In this document: positions 5,976-12,418 of the stretch, in pieces
Layout: each line of letters begins with the position of its first letter
Position numbering within the stretch: the first letter of the stretch is position 1
Assembly: GCA_002347185.1 (NCBI GenBank)
Contig: DDXK01000029.1
Location: forward strand, 1 to 12,418
DNA: 12,418 nucleotides
Origin: Desulfobulbaceae bacterium UBA2262
GTDB lineage: Bacteria > Desulfobacterota > Desulfobulbia > Desulfobulbales > Desulfurivibrionaceae
Direction: 5' to 3'
Notes under the pieces: model-generated
What the model saw: only the letters and a program-made list of their open reading frames with translations
Told to the model about the DNA's origin: nothing
The model's database searches: none
Program-made: the position numbers and the translations under genes

Positions 5976-6842
5976 ATGAAGAAAAAACTTGCAGGCTTTG
6001 CGGTCTCATTCTGTCTGGTCCTCGGGGCGGCGTCCCAGGCCAGCGCCATTGAGGTGCTCTGGTACGGTGGCAGCTCCACCTACAACAGCTCCATGTCCAG
6101 CCTGGCCACAACCGCGGCCAGCTATGATCCCTGGAGCGACGGCAACCTGAGCTGGGACATGACCTTCTGGAACGCAGGGGACGCCACCCCTGATTTCAGC
6201 CAGTACGACGTCATGGTCATCGGCTCGCCGGACTATGGCTTCGGCACGGGCATCACCTTCGACCGCCTGCTGGCCAGCAAGGAGGCGATCAGCGAAGCAC
6301 GCGGCTCCCGCACCTTCCTGAGCGGTCAGGATGCTGACTGGCATGCCCAGTACAGCGAGGAGGGCGCGGTGGGCTTCGTCATCGACGCCATCAACTGGGC
6401 GGCCAGCGGCACCGGGCTCGGCATCGTCTCCATGACCGACGGCTGGGCAGGCTCGGGGAGCATGTGGTGGCTGGATGACGATTCCTTCCTGAAGGCGGAG
6501 CTGGACGGCTATGTCTCTTATTTCCAGGAAGAGAGCGTGGTCATCCCCAGCGGCATGGAGACCTTTCCGGTCAACGAAGGGCTGACCACCGACTCCCTCT
6601 CCAACTGGGGCACCTCTGCCCATGCCGGCTTCGACAAGACCATGCCCGGCTACACCTCCATCAACGACGCCGGCAGCAATTCCGGCTGGGCGGTGACCAT
6701 CGTCACCGCCGGCTATGAGGGCGGCGACACCTCCGGCGGCGATGATGACAACAACGAGGTTCCGGAGCCCGCCACCATGCTGCTCTTTGGCACCGGCCTT
6801 GCGGGCCTTGCCGCGTCCCGGCGGAAAAACAAGGCGAGCTGA
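5976..6842 (+). CDS. PEP-CTERM sorting domain protein, secreted, unknown function
   Basis: The 288-residue product has a signal peptide (KKK, hydrophobic 6-19, cleavage after ASA at 22-24). At its end is a classic PEP-CTERM tail: VPEP at 262-265, a hydrophobic helix, then the basic stretch SRRKNK. Such tails are recognised and processed by an exosortase during export to the cell surface or matrix; no exosortase gene is in the window. The mature part (25-245) is Trp, Asp and Gly rich. It begins IEVLWYGG and includes YDVMVIGSPDYG and RTFLSGQDADWH, which hint at a Rossmann-like or glutamine-amidotransferase-like fold without a visible catalytic triad. A Gly/Asp linker (246-260) separates it from the tail. 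ATG at 5976 has GGGAGGAG 5 nt before it; a GTG at 5970 overlaps that site and is rejected. It is monocistronic, between a sigma-54 promoter and a terminator. Confidence 0.93.
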   Translation: MKKKLAGFAVSFCLVLGAASQASAIEVLWYGGSSTYNSSMSSLATTAASYDPWSDGNLSWDMTFWNAGDATPDFSQYDVMVIGSPDYGFGTGITFDRLLASKEAISEARGSRTFLSGQDADWHAQYSEEGAVGFVIDAINWAASGTGLGIVSMTDGWAGSGSMWWLDDDSFLKAELDGYVSYFQEESVVIPSGMETFPVNEGLTTDSLSNWGTSAHAGFDKTMPGYTSINDAGSNSGWAVTIVTAGYEGGDTSGGDDDNNEVPEPATMLLFGTGLAGLAASRRKNKAS

Positions 6843-6864
6843 GCCTTTTTCCCCCCGGGAAAGC

Positions 6865-6908
6865 AAAAAAGCCAGACCGTGCGCTTGCTGCGCGGTCTGG
6901 CTTTTTTT
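6865..6908. terminator. Bidirectional intrinsic terminator between convergent genes
   Basis: AAAAAAGCCAGACC (6865-6878) pairs with GGTCTGGC plus T6 (6894-6907), and an inner GCGC/GCGC stem (6881-6884 with 6890-6893) fills the loop. T tracts follow on both strands. It serves the PEP-CTERM gene (stop 6842) and the convergent kinase gene (stop 6935). Confidence 0.92.
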
Positions 6909-6934
6909 ATGCGGCGCCGCAGGCCCGCCCGCGG

Positions 6935-9826
6935 TCAGGATTCGGCCGACAGCGTCTCCCGGACCGCGGTGGCGAGATCCCGGGTGGAGACCGGCTTCAT
7001 CAGATACTTGCGGATCCCGTGCGCCTGGGCGGAAGCGTCGTTGATCAGCTCGCTGTAGCCGGTGCAGAGGATGACCGGCAGGTCGGGGCGCAGGGCATGG
7101 ATCTCGTCGCTCAGTTCCAGGCCGCTCATCTTCGGCATGGTCATGTCGGTGATGACGAGGTCGAAATCCGCCGGGCCGACCCGGATCGCCTCCAGCGCCT
7201 CCGCACAGTCGGTGAAGCCGCGGGCCTGGTAGCCCAGTCCTTCCAGGAGATGCCTGGTCATGTTCACTATGGCCTGCTCGTCGTCCACCACCAGGATGCG
7301 TTCGCCCTTGCCGGTGGGGATGGCGTTTTTCAGAATCTGCTCGCCGAAAAGCGGCGTTTCGCTGCTGGCCGGGAAGAGGAGGTTGAAGCTCGTGCCCTTG
7401 CCCGGCTCGCTGTAGACGGAGATATGCCCCTGGTAAGAGGTGACCAGGCCATGCACCACCGAAAGCCCCAGGCCGGTGCCCTCGTCCTTGGGCTTGGTGG
7501 TGAAGTAGGGCTCGAAGATCTTTTCCCTGGTGGCCTGGTCCATGCCGCAGCCGGTGTCGCTCACCACCAGCTTGACATAGGGGCCGGGAGCGAGGCCGAG
7601 CATGGTGGTCTTGACATCGCCCTGCTCCAGGGTGATGCGCTCCAGGGAAACGCCCAGGATCCCGGCCCCTTTCGCCTTCATGGCATGAAAGGCGTTGGTG
7701 CAGAGGTTCATGATGATCTGATGGAGCTCGGTGGGATCGCCGATGATGGCCCCGCACTCCCCGGCAAGCTCCTGCCGGATTTCGATGGAACTGGGCAGGG
7801 AGGCGCGCAGCAGCTTGAGGGCCTCCTTGAGGATGCTCGCTATCTGTAGCGGTTTGCGTTCATGGCTGCTCTGCCGGCTGAAGGCGAGGATCTGCTTGAC
7901 CAGCCCCTTGGCGCGGATGCTGGCCTTGAGAACCTCGCGGAGGTCGGGGGCGACCTCGTGGGCCGGGCCGAGGCTCTGCAGGGCCAGCTCGGTGTAGCCG
8001 ATGATGGGCGAGAGGATGTTGTTGAAATCATGGGCGATGCCGCCGGCCAGGGTGCCCACCGCCTCCATCTTCTGGGATTGGCGGAGCTGCTCCTGCAGCT
8101 GGGTGGTGGCGGTGATGTCCTTGGCGATGTGGACAAAGCCGACCCGCTTGCCCTGTTCGTCGAAGAGGGGTGCCGAGGAGACGGCAAAGGTTTTCTTGAG
8201 GGCCGGATGGTGCAGCTCTCCGCTGTGCGGGGCGCCGTCGGCCTTGGCCAGCAGCTCCGGGCAGCCGAGGCAGGGTTCGGGGCTGCCGCGGAAGATTTCA
8301 TGGCATTTCCGGCCCAGGAGCGCCGAAGGCGGCACCCCGAAGAGGGCGCCGGCGGCCCGGTTGGCCCGGAGCACGGTCATCTCGTTGTCGTGGATGGTGA
8401 CCACTTCGTCGATGGAGTTGAAGGTCTGCTCCCATTCCTCCTTGGCCTTGCGGATCAGCAGCTCGCCCTGCTTCTGCCTGAGGATGCTCCACATGCTGTT
8501 CATGTAGAGGGAAAGCTGCCGGACATCGGCGTCGTCGTAGGGCTCTTCCTTGTTGCCGACCCCGCAGACGGCGACCAGGTCGGCGCCGTCCAGCACCGGC
8601 ACGCTCAGGTGGCGGAAAAGCGGAAAATGGCCCTCCGGGTAGCCCTTGCGGCCGGGCTGGGTGGGATAGTCGTTGTGGATGACCGGGCGGCGCTGCCGGG
8701 CGCTGTCGGCCCAGATGCCGGCCCGTTCCAGGGGATAATGGGTGGTTTTCGCGGCGGAGCACTCGGCATGCACGCTCTGCGACCAGGCGAAGAGTTCGAT
8801 GCTCTTCTGGTCGGGCGCGATGAAATGGAGGTAGCCCACCGTGCTGCCGGTGAGACGCACCGCCTCTTCCAGGGCATAGGCCACCAGCTCTTCCCTCCTT
8901 TGCCACTGGAGCTGCGAGAGGTTGAACAGGGCCTCGCTCCGTTCCTCGTCGAGGCGGAGTTTTTCCTCGTTCGTTTTCCGCGCCGTGATGTCCGTGGCGA
9001 TCTCCAGGCGGACAAGGCGGCCATCGACCCAGCGGATGGCCCGGTCCACGACATGGAACCACCGGCCGGTGCGGGTATTGCGGAATTCCCAGGTAACGGG
9101 GGGGGCCGGGCTGCCGTCCGCCGCCAGCAGGCGGGGGTTGGTGCAGAAGGGGCAGGGGCCGCTTTGGTCGCTCTGTATCGTCTGCCAGCAGATGGCGCCG
9201 GTCACCTCTCCGAACAGCTCCCTGGAATACCTGTTGATGAAGAGGATTTCATAGGTCTGCATGTCGGCGACATAGACGATGGCGTCGAGGCTGTCCAGGA
9301 TGGTGGTGAGCCGGGCATGGGAGGTTTTCAGCTCCTCCTCGGTTTTTTGGCGCTCGCCGATCTCCGCCACGAGCTGCTGCGACTTGCGGAGCAATTCGTG
9401 GCGGGAGGCGCGCAACTCATCGAGGGTGCGGTTGAGGGCGAGAAAGCGATCTATGGCCGTTCCCCTGGTCGCCACTTGCAGGATGAGGCGAAGCTGCTCC
9501 GGAGCCGAGTGGAGGTGCAGGCGGTAGCCGCGGCAGGAGGTGGCCAGCTTGGCGCCGCCGGCGATCCGCCAGGTGAGGGTGCCGGGAAGCGGGCTGTTGG
9601 TCCGCCCGCAATCCTGCAGGTATTTCGCCACCAGCTCCGGGCGGTCGCTCAGAAAATCGGTGAGCCGGCCGGCGGTGAGGGTTTTTTCGCTGTGGCCGAG
9701 AAACTGCATGGCCGCCGTGTTCGCGCCCAGGATCCGGCCCTGGCCGTCGAGGAGAAAGAAGGCCTGGTTCTGCCCGTCGGCAAAGGCGCGGAAAAAATCA
9801 TGGCTGCAGGCGGTAAAGTCGGGCAC
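6935..9826 (-). CDS. Hybrid sensor histidine kinase (PAS-PAS-GAF-PAS-HisKA-HATPase-REC)
   Basis: The 963-residue protein has no signal peptide or membrane segment, so it should sense a cytoplasmic cue. Visible order: PAS-like 10-120, coiled coil about 130-175, PAS about 172-285, GAF about 300-450 (RRPVIHNDY, RHLSVPV, VGNKEEPYDDADVRQLSLY), PAS about 462-575, HisKA with His599 (GTLAGGIAHDFNN), HATPase with N707/N711, DTGCGM (757-762) and GTGLGLS (783-789), then a receiver with D848/D849, phosphoacceptor D894, T922 and K944. The second and third PAS domains each carry a CxxC (C225/C228, C519/C522), possibly redox or metal sensitive. The start is GTG at 9826, with AGGTGA 6 nt upstream and no better ATG. 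It begins 12 nt after the stop of the MetOD1 gene, so the two form an operon. A REC tail suggests phosphorelay to an unlinked protein. No output regulator is adjacent; the ligand is unknown. Confidence 0.95.
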   Translation of the reverse strand: MPDFTACSHDFFRAFADGQNQAFFLLDGQGRILGANTAAMQFLGHSEKTLTAGRLTDFLSDRPELVAKYLQDCGRTNSPLPGTLTWRIAGGAKLATSCRGYRLHLHSAPEQLRLILQVATRGTAIDRFLALNRTLDELRASRHELLRKSQQLVAEIGERQKTEEELKTSHARLTTILDSLDAIVYVADMQTYEILFINRYSRELFGEVTGAICWQTIQSDQSGPCPFCTNPRLLAADGSPAPPVTWEFRNTRTGRWFHVVDRAIRWVDGRLVRLEIATDITARKTNEEKLRLDEERSEALFNLSQLQWQRREELVAYALEEAVRLTGSTVGYLHFIAPDQKSIELFAWSQSVHAECSAAKTTHYPLERAGIWADSARQRRPVIHNDYPTQPGRKGYPEGHFPLFRHLSVPVLDGADLVAVCGVGNKEEPYDDADVRQLSLYMNSMWSILRQKQGELLIRKAKEEWEQTFNSIDEVVTIHDNEMTVLRANRAAGALFGVPPSALLGRKCHEIFRGSPEPCLGCPELLAKADGAPHSGELHHPALKKTFAVSSAPLFDEQGKRVGFVHIAKDITATTQLQEQLRQSQKMEAVGTLAGGIAHDFNNILSPIIGYTELALQSLGPAHEVAPDLREVLKASIRAKGLVKQILAFSRQSSHERKPLQIASILKEALKLLRASLPSSIEIRQELAGECGAIIGDPTELHQIIMNLCTNAFHAMKAKGAGILGVSLERITLEQGDVKTTMLGLAPGPYVKLVVSDTGCGMDQATREKIFEPYFTTKPKDEGTGLGLSVVHGLVTSYQGHISVYSEPGKGTSFNLLFPASSETPLFGEQILKNAIPTGKGERILVVDDEQAIVNMTRHLLEGLGYQARGFTDCAEALEAIRVGPADFDLVITDMTMPKMSGLELSDEIHALRPDLPVILCTGYSELINDASAQAHGIRKYLMKPVSTRDLATAVRETLSAES

Positions 9827-9838
9827 GGCTCACCTTTT

Positions 9839-10363
9839 TCAGTCGCTGAAATACTCGCGCCCCGGCACCAGGCGGGATTCCGGGCCGGGGGCGAGGTAGA
9901 CCGTCACCCGGCAGCGGGGGGCGCGGCCGGCGATGGTCTCTTCGAGCGCCACCTTGGCGTAGCCGAGATTCTCGGCGGCGATCACGCCGAAGACATTGGA
10001 GGTCATCATGCACAGGGAGGGCCGGTCGAGCACCTGCTCCGCAAAGGGGCAGCTGTTGCTGGCCAGGATGATTTTTTTGCCGTCCTGGGCCTCCAGAAAG
10101 AAGTCCCCCTGGATGCGCTGCTTGAGATCCACCAGGACCTCGGCCACCTGCTCGGCGGAGAGGCGTTCCGTCCCCAGGGCCTCCCGGTAGAGTGCATTGA
10201 GCTGGCGGCCAATCTTCTGGCCCACCAGGCTGATGTAGCCCGAGGCCTCCTCGTAGCCGACCACCTCTTCGAGGATGCCGGCCACCTCGCGGATCAGGGA
10301 GCGCAGAAAGAGATCGCGGTCAAGGGGGATGGCGAGATGCTGCAGGGGGGCTTGTGCGGGCAT
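9839..10363 (-). CDS. Stand-alone methanogen output domain 1 (MetOD1) protein
   Basis: The 174-residue cytoplasmic protein matches the MetOD1 family as I recall it: PLDRDLFLRSLIREVAGILE (13-32), EEASGYISLVGQKIG (38-52), an RIQGDF stretch (83-88), then SCPF (104-107), PSLCMMTSNVFG (115-126), AAENLGYAKVALEETI (129-144) and CRVTVYL (151-157). Three cysteines at conserved-looking positions (C105, C118, C151) could bind a metal or respond to redox. The domain is usually described as an output or sensory module joined to kinases; here it stands alone, 12 nt ahead of a hybrid kinase in the same transcript. It may therefore be the kinase's partner, sensor or phosphorelay target, though it has no phosphoacceptor motif. 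The start at 10363 leaves a few residues before the conserved core. A GGAG lies 11 nt upstream, a little far. Confidence 0.8.
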   Translation of the reverse strand: MPAQAPLQHLAIPLDRDLFLRSLIREVAGILEEVVGYEEASGYISLVGQKIGRQLNALYREALGTERLSAEQVAEVLVDLKQRIQGDFFLEAQDGKKIILASNSCPFAEQVLDRPSLCMMTSNVFGVIAAENLGYAKVALEETIAGRAPRCRVTVYLAPGPESRLVPGREYFSD

Positions 10364-10442
10364 GGGAAGCGGCTCCGGATTCTGCGGTGGAGGGTTTCAG
10401 GCTGCCGAAGTTCCGGCATGGGTACTTATTCCTATGTATTTC

Positions 10443-10470
10443 AGGATAGCAGATCGGCCGCTGGCGGCAA
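10443..10470 (-). promoter_or_regulatory. Candidate promoter of the MetOD1/kinase operon
   Basis: On the minus strand TTGCCG (10465-10470) and TATCCT (10443-10448) are 16 nt apart. The spacer contains the 12-nt palindrome GCCGCTGGCGGC (10457-10468), which could be an operator. The leader to the ATG at 10363 would be about 75 nt. The boxes are imperfect. No T-rich terminator for the upstream beta-barrel gene was found here, so read-through is also possible. Confidence 0.3.
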
Positions 10471-10493
10471 GGGGATTTTCCCGGCTGGCCTTT

Positions 10494-11810
10494 TCAAAAA
10501 AAATACCTCAGCCGCGCTTCCAGCCTGTTGGCCTGGGGCTTTTCTCCATATTCGCTGAATTCCGGGCCGACAAGCATGGTAAAGCGCAGGCGCAGCTCCC
10601 AGTTGGTAAAGCCGGTGTAAACCAGCTCCGGACTCAGGGAGCAGCTTTTGTCGCCAAGATTGAGAATGGCGGTGAGGCCCGGCGTGAGGTAGAGGATATC
10701 GAAGGGCTCCTTCTGGCTGAGTCGTGCGTAGAGATAGTTGCGGCCGCCCAGGGGCTGGCTGTAGCCCTGCTGAGCGAGCGCGGCCACCTGGCCAAGGAGG
10801 GAGGCGTCGCCGGTGGCGAGGAACTGCTGGTGGCCGCTTTCGGCCAGGGCGAAAAAACGCTCCGATTCCGGCTCCGTATAGCCGTCGCCGTTGTGATAGA
10901 ACTCGACAATGGCGGTGAGGTCGGTTTCCGTGAGATAGCGGAAGCCGAGCAGATAGCTGGTGTCGCTGGTTGTTTGCGTGGCCACGGTTCTGGCCTCGGT
11001 GAGGAGCCGCTGTTTCTGCCTGGGAATATGGGCCAGTTCGCCGTGGATCTCGAAATGGGCGGCCAGATTTCTGGCAAAATCGATTCCGTATCGGGGGGTG
11101 CGGCTGTTGCCCGCATACCAGAGAAAATCGATGTCCGTATCCTTGTAGAGCAGGGAGAGCTTGGCCGCCAGGTTCACATTGTCCCGGCTTCCGAACTCTT
11201 CGTTCACGCCCTGCCAGACCGGCAGGGCCACCGTGGTCAGGGCCACGGTTTTCAGGTCCGCGTCCAGGCTTTTCACCAGATCGAGGCCGGCGCCGACATA
11301 GCCTTCCATGGCCTCTTCCGGGTTGTTCGGATCCTTGGGGCGATCGATGAAGCCCACGGGGTTTGCGGCATAGCCCTTGCCCCATTTGAAGACTTTTTTG
11401 CCGAAATCAAGGGCGCTGTGTGCCGAAGTTTTCAGGCTGGCATAGGCCTCGAAGACCTCGGCCCGATCCTGCCATTCCAGCTGATTCTGAGCGCTGGAGG
11501 CCTGCAGGGTCCAGCGCAGGGCGGCGGTTCCCCTGCTGAAGCCGCCGGCAAACTGCACGGCGGCGCTGCCGCTCTCCAGGCTTTCACGGGGAGTCGCGTA
11601 ATAGTTGAGGGCGGCCAGGGCCCCGTCCCGGTTGATCTCCTGGCGTTCCCACTTGAGTTCGGCATAGCCGCCCCAGTCGAGACTTTTTTTCTCGAATTCG
11701 GTCGGGTCGAAATGGTACTCCTCCTCCGAGGCGGCCACCCCCGGCCCGTTTACGGAAAGGGCGAGAACGGCAAGCAGGGCGGCCTGTTTCCGGGTGCGGC
11801 CCGCCGCCAT
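10494..11810 (-). CDS. Outer-membrane beta-barrel protein with signal peptide
   Basis: The 438-residue product starts at an ATG one base after the stop of the LolA-like gene, so translation is coupled. It has a signal peptide (RTRK, hydrophobic 10-20, cleavage near VAAS at 25-28), then a mature chain of alternating polar and aromatic residues typical of a beta-barrel. It ends RLRYFF; the terminal Phe is the usual signal for the BAM insertion machinery. Recognisable stretches include LDWGGYAELKWE, FGKKVFKWGKGYAANPVGFIDRP, KDTDIDFLWYAGN and FELRLRFT-like strands near the end. It may belong to the DUF1302-like or porin-type barrels often found with LolA-like proteins and an envelope exporter, but I do not recognise a specific family. 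The longer reading frame beginning at 11891 would overlap the upstream gene and lose the signal peptide, so it is rejected. Substrate and function are unknown. Confidence 0.85.
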   Translation of the reverse strand: MAAGRTRKQAALLAVLALSVNGPGVAASEEEYHFDPTEFEKKSLDWGGYAELKWERQEINRDGALAALNYYATPRESLESGSAAVQFAGGFSRGTAALRWTLQASSAQNQLEWQDRAEVFEAYASLKTSAHSALDFGKKVFKWGKGYAANPVGFIDRPKDPNNPEEAMEGYVGAGLDLVKSLDADLKTVALTTVALPVWQGVNEEFGSRDNVNLAAKLSLLYKDTDIDFLWYAGNSRTPRYGIDFARNLAAHFEIHGELAHIPRQKQRLLTEARTVATQTTSDTSYLLGFRYLTETDLTAIVEFYHNGDGYTEPESERFFALAESGHQQFLATGDASLLGQVAALAQQGYSQPLGGRNYLYARLSQKEPFDILYLTPGLTAILNLGDKSCSLSPELVYTGFTNWELRLRFTMLVGPEFSEYGEKPQANRLEARLRYFF

Positions 11811-11811
11811 C

Positions 11812-12418
11812 TCAGCGCAGCTCTTCAATCCGGGGCAGGGAGTTGAGGGTGAAGACCTCGTCGGCCAGCTCCTTTTTTGCGATTTGCGCATAGATCATTA
11901 CGGACTTGTACCCCTTGTAAAGCGGGCTATCGGTTTCGATCAGGGCGGGCCGCCTGATGCCGTTGCCGAAGTCCTTCATCTCCCTGAAATAGAGGGTCTT
12001 GATCAGCATGCCGCTCGCCGCGTAGCATGCGATGTCCGTTGGCACCATGGCCTTTTTGTCCACCCGCATCTTCAGGCGGTCGTAGGCCACGGCCCCGGTT
12101 TTCGCCTTGAGATCGAGAAGAAAGTGGCCTTCCTCTTCGGCAATGGCTGCCGTCTGGTATTCGGTCCCATAGTCCAGGCGCAGGATGTCGGCGTTGTTGA
12201 AGACGCCGCCCACCACCGATTGCAGGCTGGTGATGCGGATGGGCTTGCCCACGTTGGGGATGTAGAGCCACATGTTGTCGCCAAGGCGCAGGGTGGCCCG
12301 CCCTTTTTCGCTTGCCGGAGAAAGAAAGAGGGCCACCACCTTCTCCTGCCCTTTTTTCACGGAATAGAGGACAAACTCCTTTTTTGTTCCGTCCGGCTCG
12401 ATATTGATCAGCTTGCGG
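11812..12418 (-). CDS. LolA-like outer-membrane lipoprotein-sorting protein, partial (N-terminus beyond window)
   Basis: About 201 codons are open from the window edge to the stop at 11812. The start, signal peptide and first strands lie outside. An internal GTG at 12360 is not the start, because the frame and family similarity continue upstream (EPDGTKKEFVLYS). The sequence fits the LolA-like fold: VVALFLSPASEKGRATLRLGDNMWLYIPNVGKPIRI, GGVFNNADILRLDY, YDRLKMRVDKKAMVPT, KTLYFREMKDFGNGIRRPALIETDSPLYKGYKS-type segments in order. Such periplasmic proteins have a half-open barrel that carries a lipid or lipid-modified cargo. They commonly accompany an ABC (FtsX/MacB-like) or RND/MMPL exporter. 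Here it is coupled to a beta-barrel protein, so the two probably act in one envelope transport unit with genes beyond the right edge. The cargo is unknown. Confidence 0.85.
   Translation of the reverse strand, partial: RKLINIEPDGTKKEFVLYSVKKGQEKVVALFLSPASEKGRATLRLGDNMWLYIPNVGKPIRITSLQSVVGGVFNNADILRLDYGTEYQTAAIAEEEGHFLLDLKAKTGAVAYDRLKMRVDKKAMVPTDIACYAASGMLIKTLYFREMKDFGNGIRRPALIETDSPLYKGYKSVMIYAQIAKKELADEVFTLNSLPRIEELR

Noticed and set aside
6006..7757. 583-codon open frame on the minus strand
   Set aside because: It spans the PEP-CTERM gene antisense, the bidirectional terminator and the kinase receiver out of frame, which no real gene would do.
10364..10419. Upstream start (ATG at 10419) for the MetOD1 gene
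   Set aside because: It is 56 nt upstream and out of frame with the conserved MetOD1 sequence.
7862..10558. 898-codon open frame on the plus strand
   Set aside because: It lies antisense to the kinase and MetOD1 genes, whose domains are unmistakable. Its translation is low-complexity Gly/Ala/Leu without motifs, as expected for a shadow frame in GC-rich DNA.

Overview
The window is GC-rich and compact. It looks like chromosome from an anaerobic Desulfobacterota (former Deltaproteobacteria), perhaps of the Desulfobulbales type. This rests on gene content: a cobalamin-riboswitch-controlled ThiC paralogue of the BzaF type (anaerobic B12 lower-ligand synthesis), an AcsE-like methyltetrahydrofolate:corrinoid methyltransferase, a stand-alone methanogen-output-domain protein beside a multi-PAS/GAF hybrid kinase, and a PEP-CTERM surface protein. 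The lineage is an inference; there is no rRNA or marker gene here. All genes lie on the minus strand except the PEP-CTERM gene.

Positions 1-5640, read on the minus strand from high to low coordinates. A sigma-70-like promoter near 5611-5639 drives the AcsE-like methyltransferase (4619-5515), whose leader contains a 12-bp hairpin. An intrinsic terminator (4568-4598) follows. Next come a small HsdR-N-fold protein without the nuclease ExK motif (3941-4516), a long imperfect palindrome (3856-3939), a class II DAHP synthase (2483-3829), a cobalamin riboswitch (2270-2444) with an intrinsic-terminator expression platform (2204-2245), and the ThiC/BzaF-like radical SAM enzyme (848-2167). The start of a sigma-54-dependent response regulator (1-662) runs off the window edge. 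The riboswitch is the main argument that the ThiC-like gene makes 5-hydroxybenzimidazole for corrinoids rather than thiamin pyrimidine. The AcsE-like enzyme passes methyl groups to a corrinoid protein, so corrinoid synthesis and corrinoid use sit side by side.

Positions 5640-6910. A non-coding stretch of about 460 bp separates the divergent AcsE-like and PEP-CTERM genes. It contains the acsE promoter, duplicated 9-11 bp motifs, and a well-spaced sigma-54 -24/-12 element (5843-5857) ahead of the PEP-CTERM gene (5976-6842). A bidirectional terminator (6865-6908) separates this gene from the convergent kinase gene.

Positions 6910-12418 (minus strand). At the right edge a LolA-like outer-membrane lipoprotein-sorting protein (partial) is translationally coupled to a beta-barrel outer-membrane protein (10494-11810). 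Downstream, a two-gene signalling operon encodes a small MetOD1 protein (9839-10363) and a 963-residue hybrid histidine kinase with PAS, PAS, GAF, PAS, HisKA, HATPase and REC domains (6935-9826).

No tRNA, rRNA, CRISPR array, insertion sequence or clear foreign island was seen. The least explained items are the orphan PEP-CTERM protein with its regulatory region, the MetOD1/hybrid-kinase pair, and the nuclease-dead HsdR-N protein beside the corrinoid methyltransferase.
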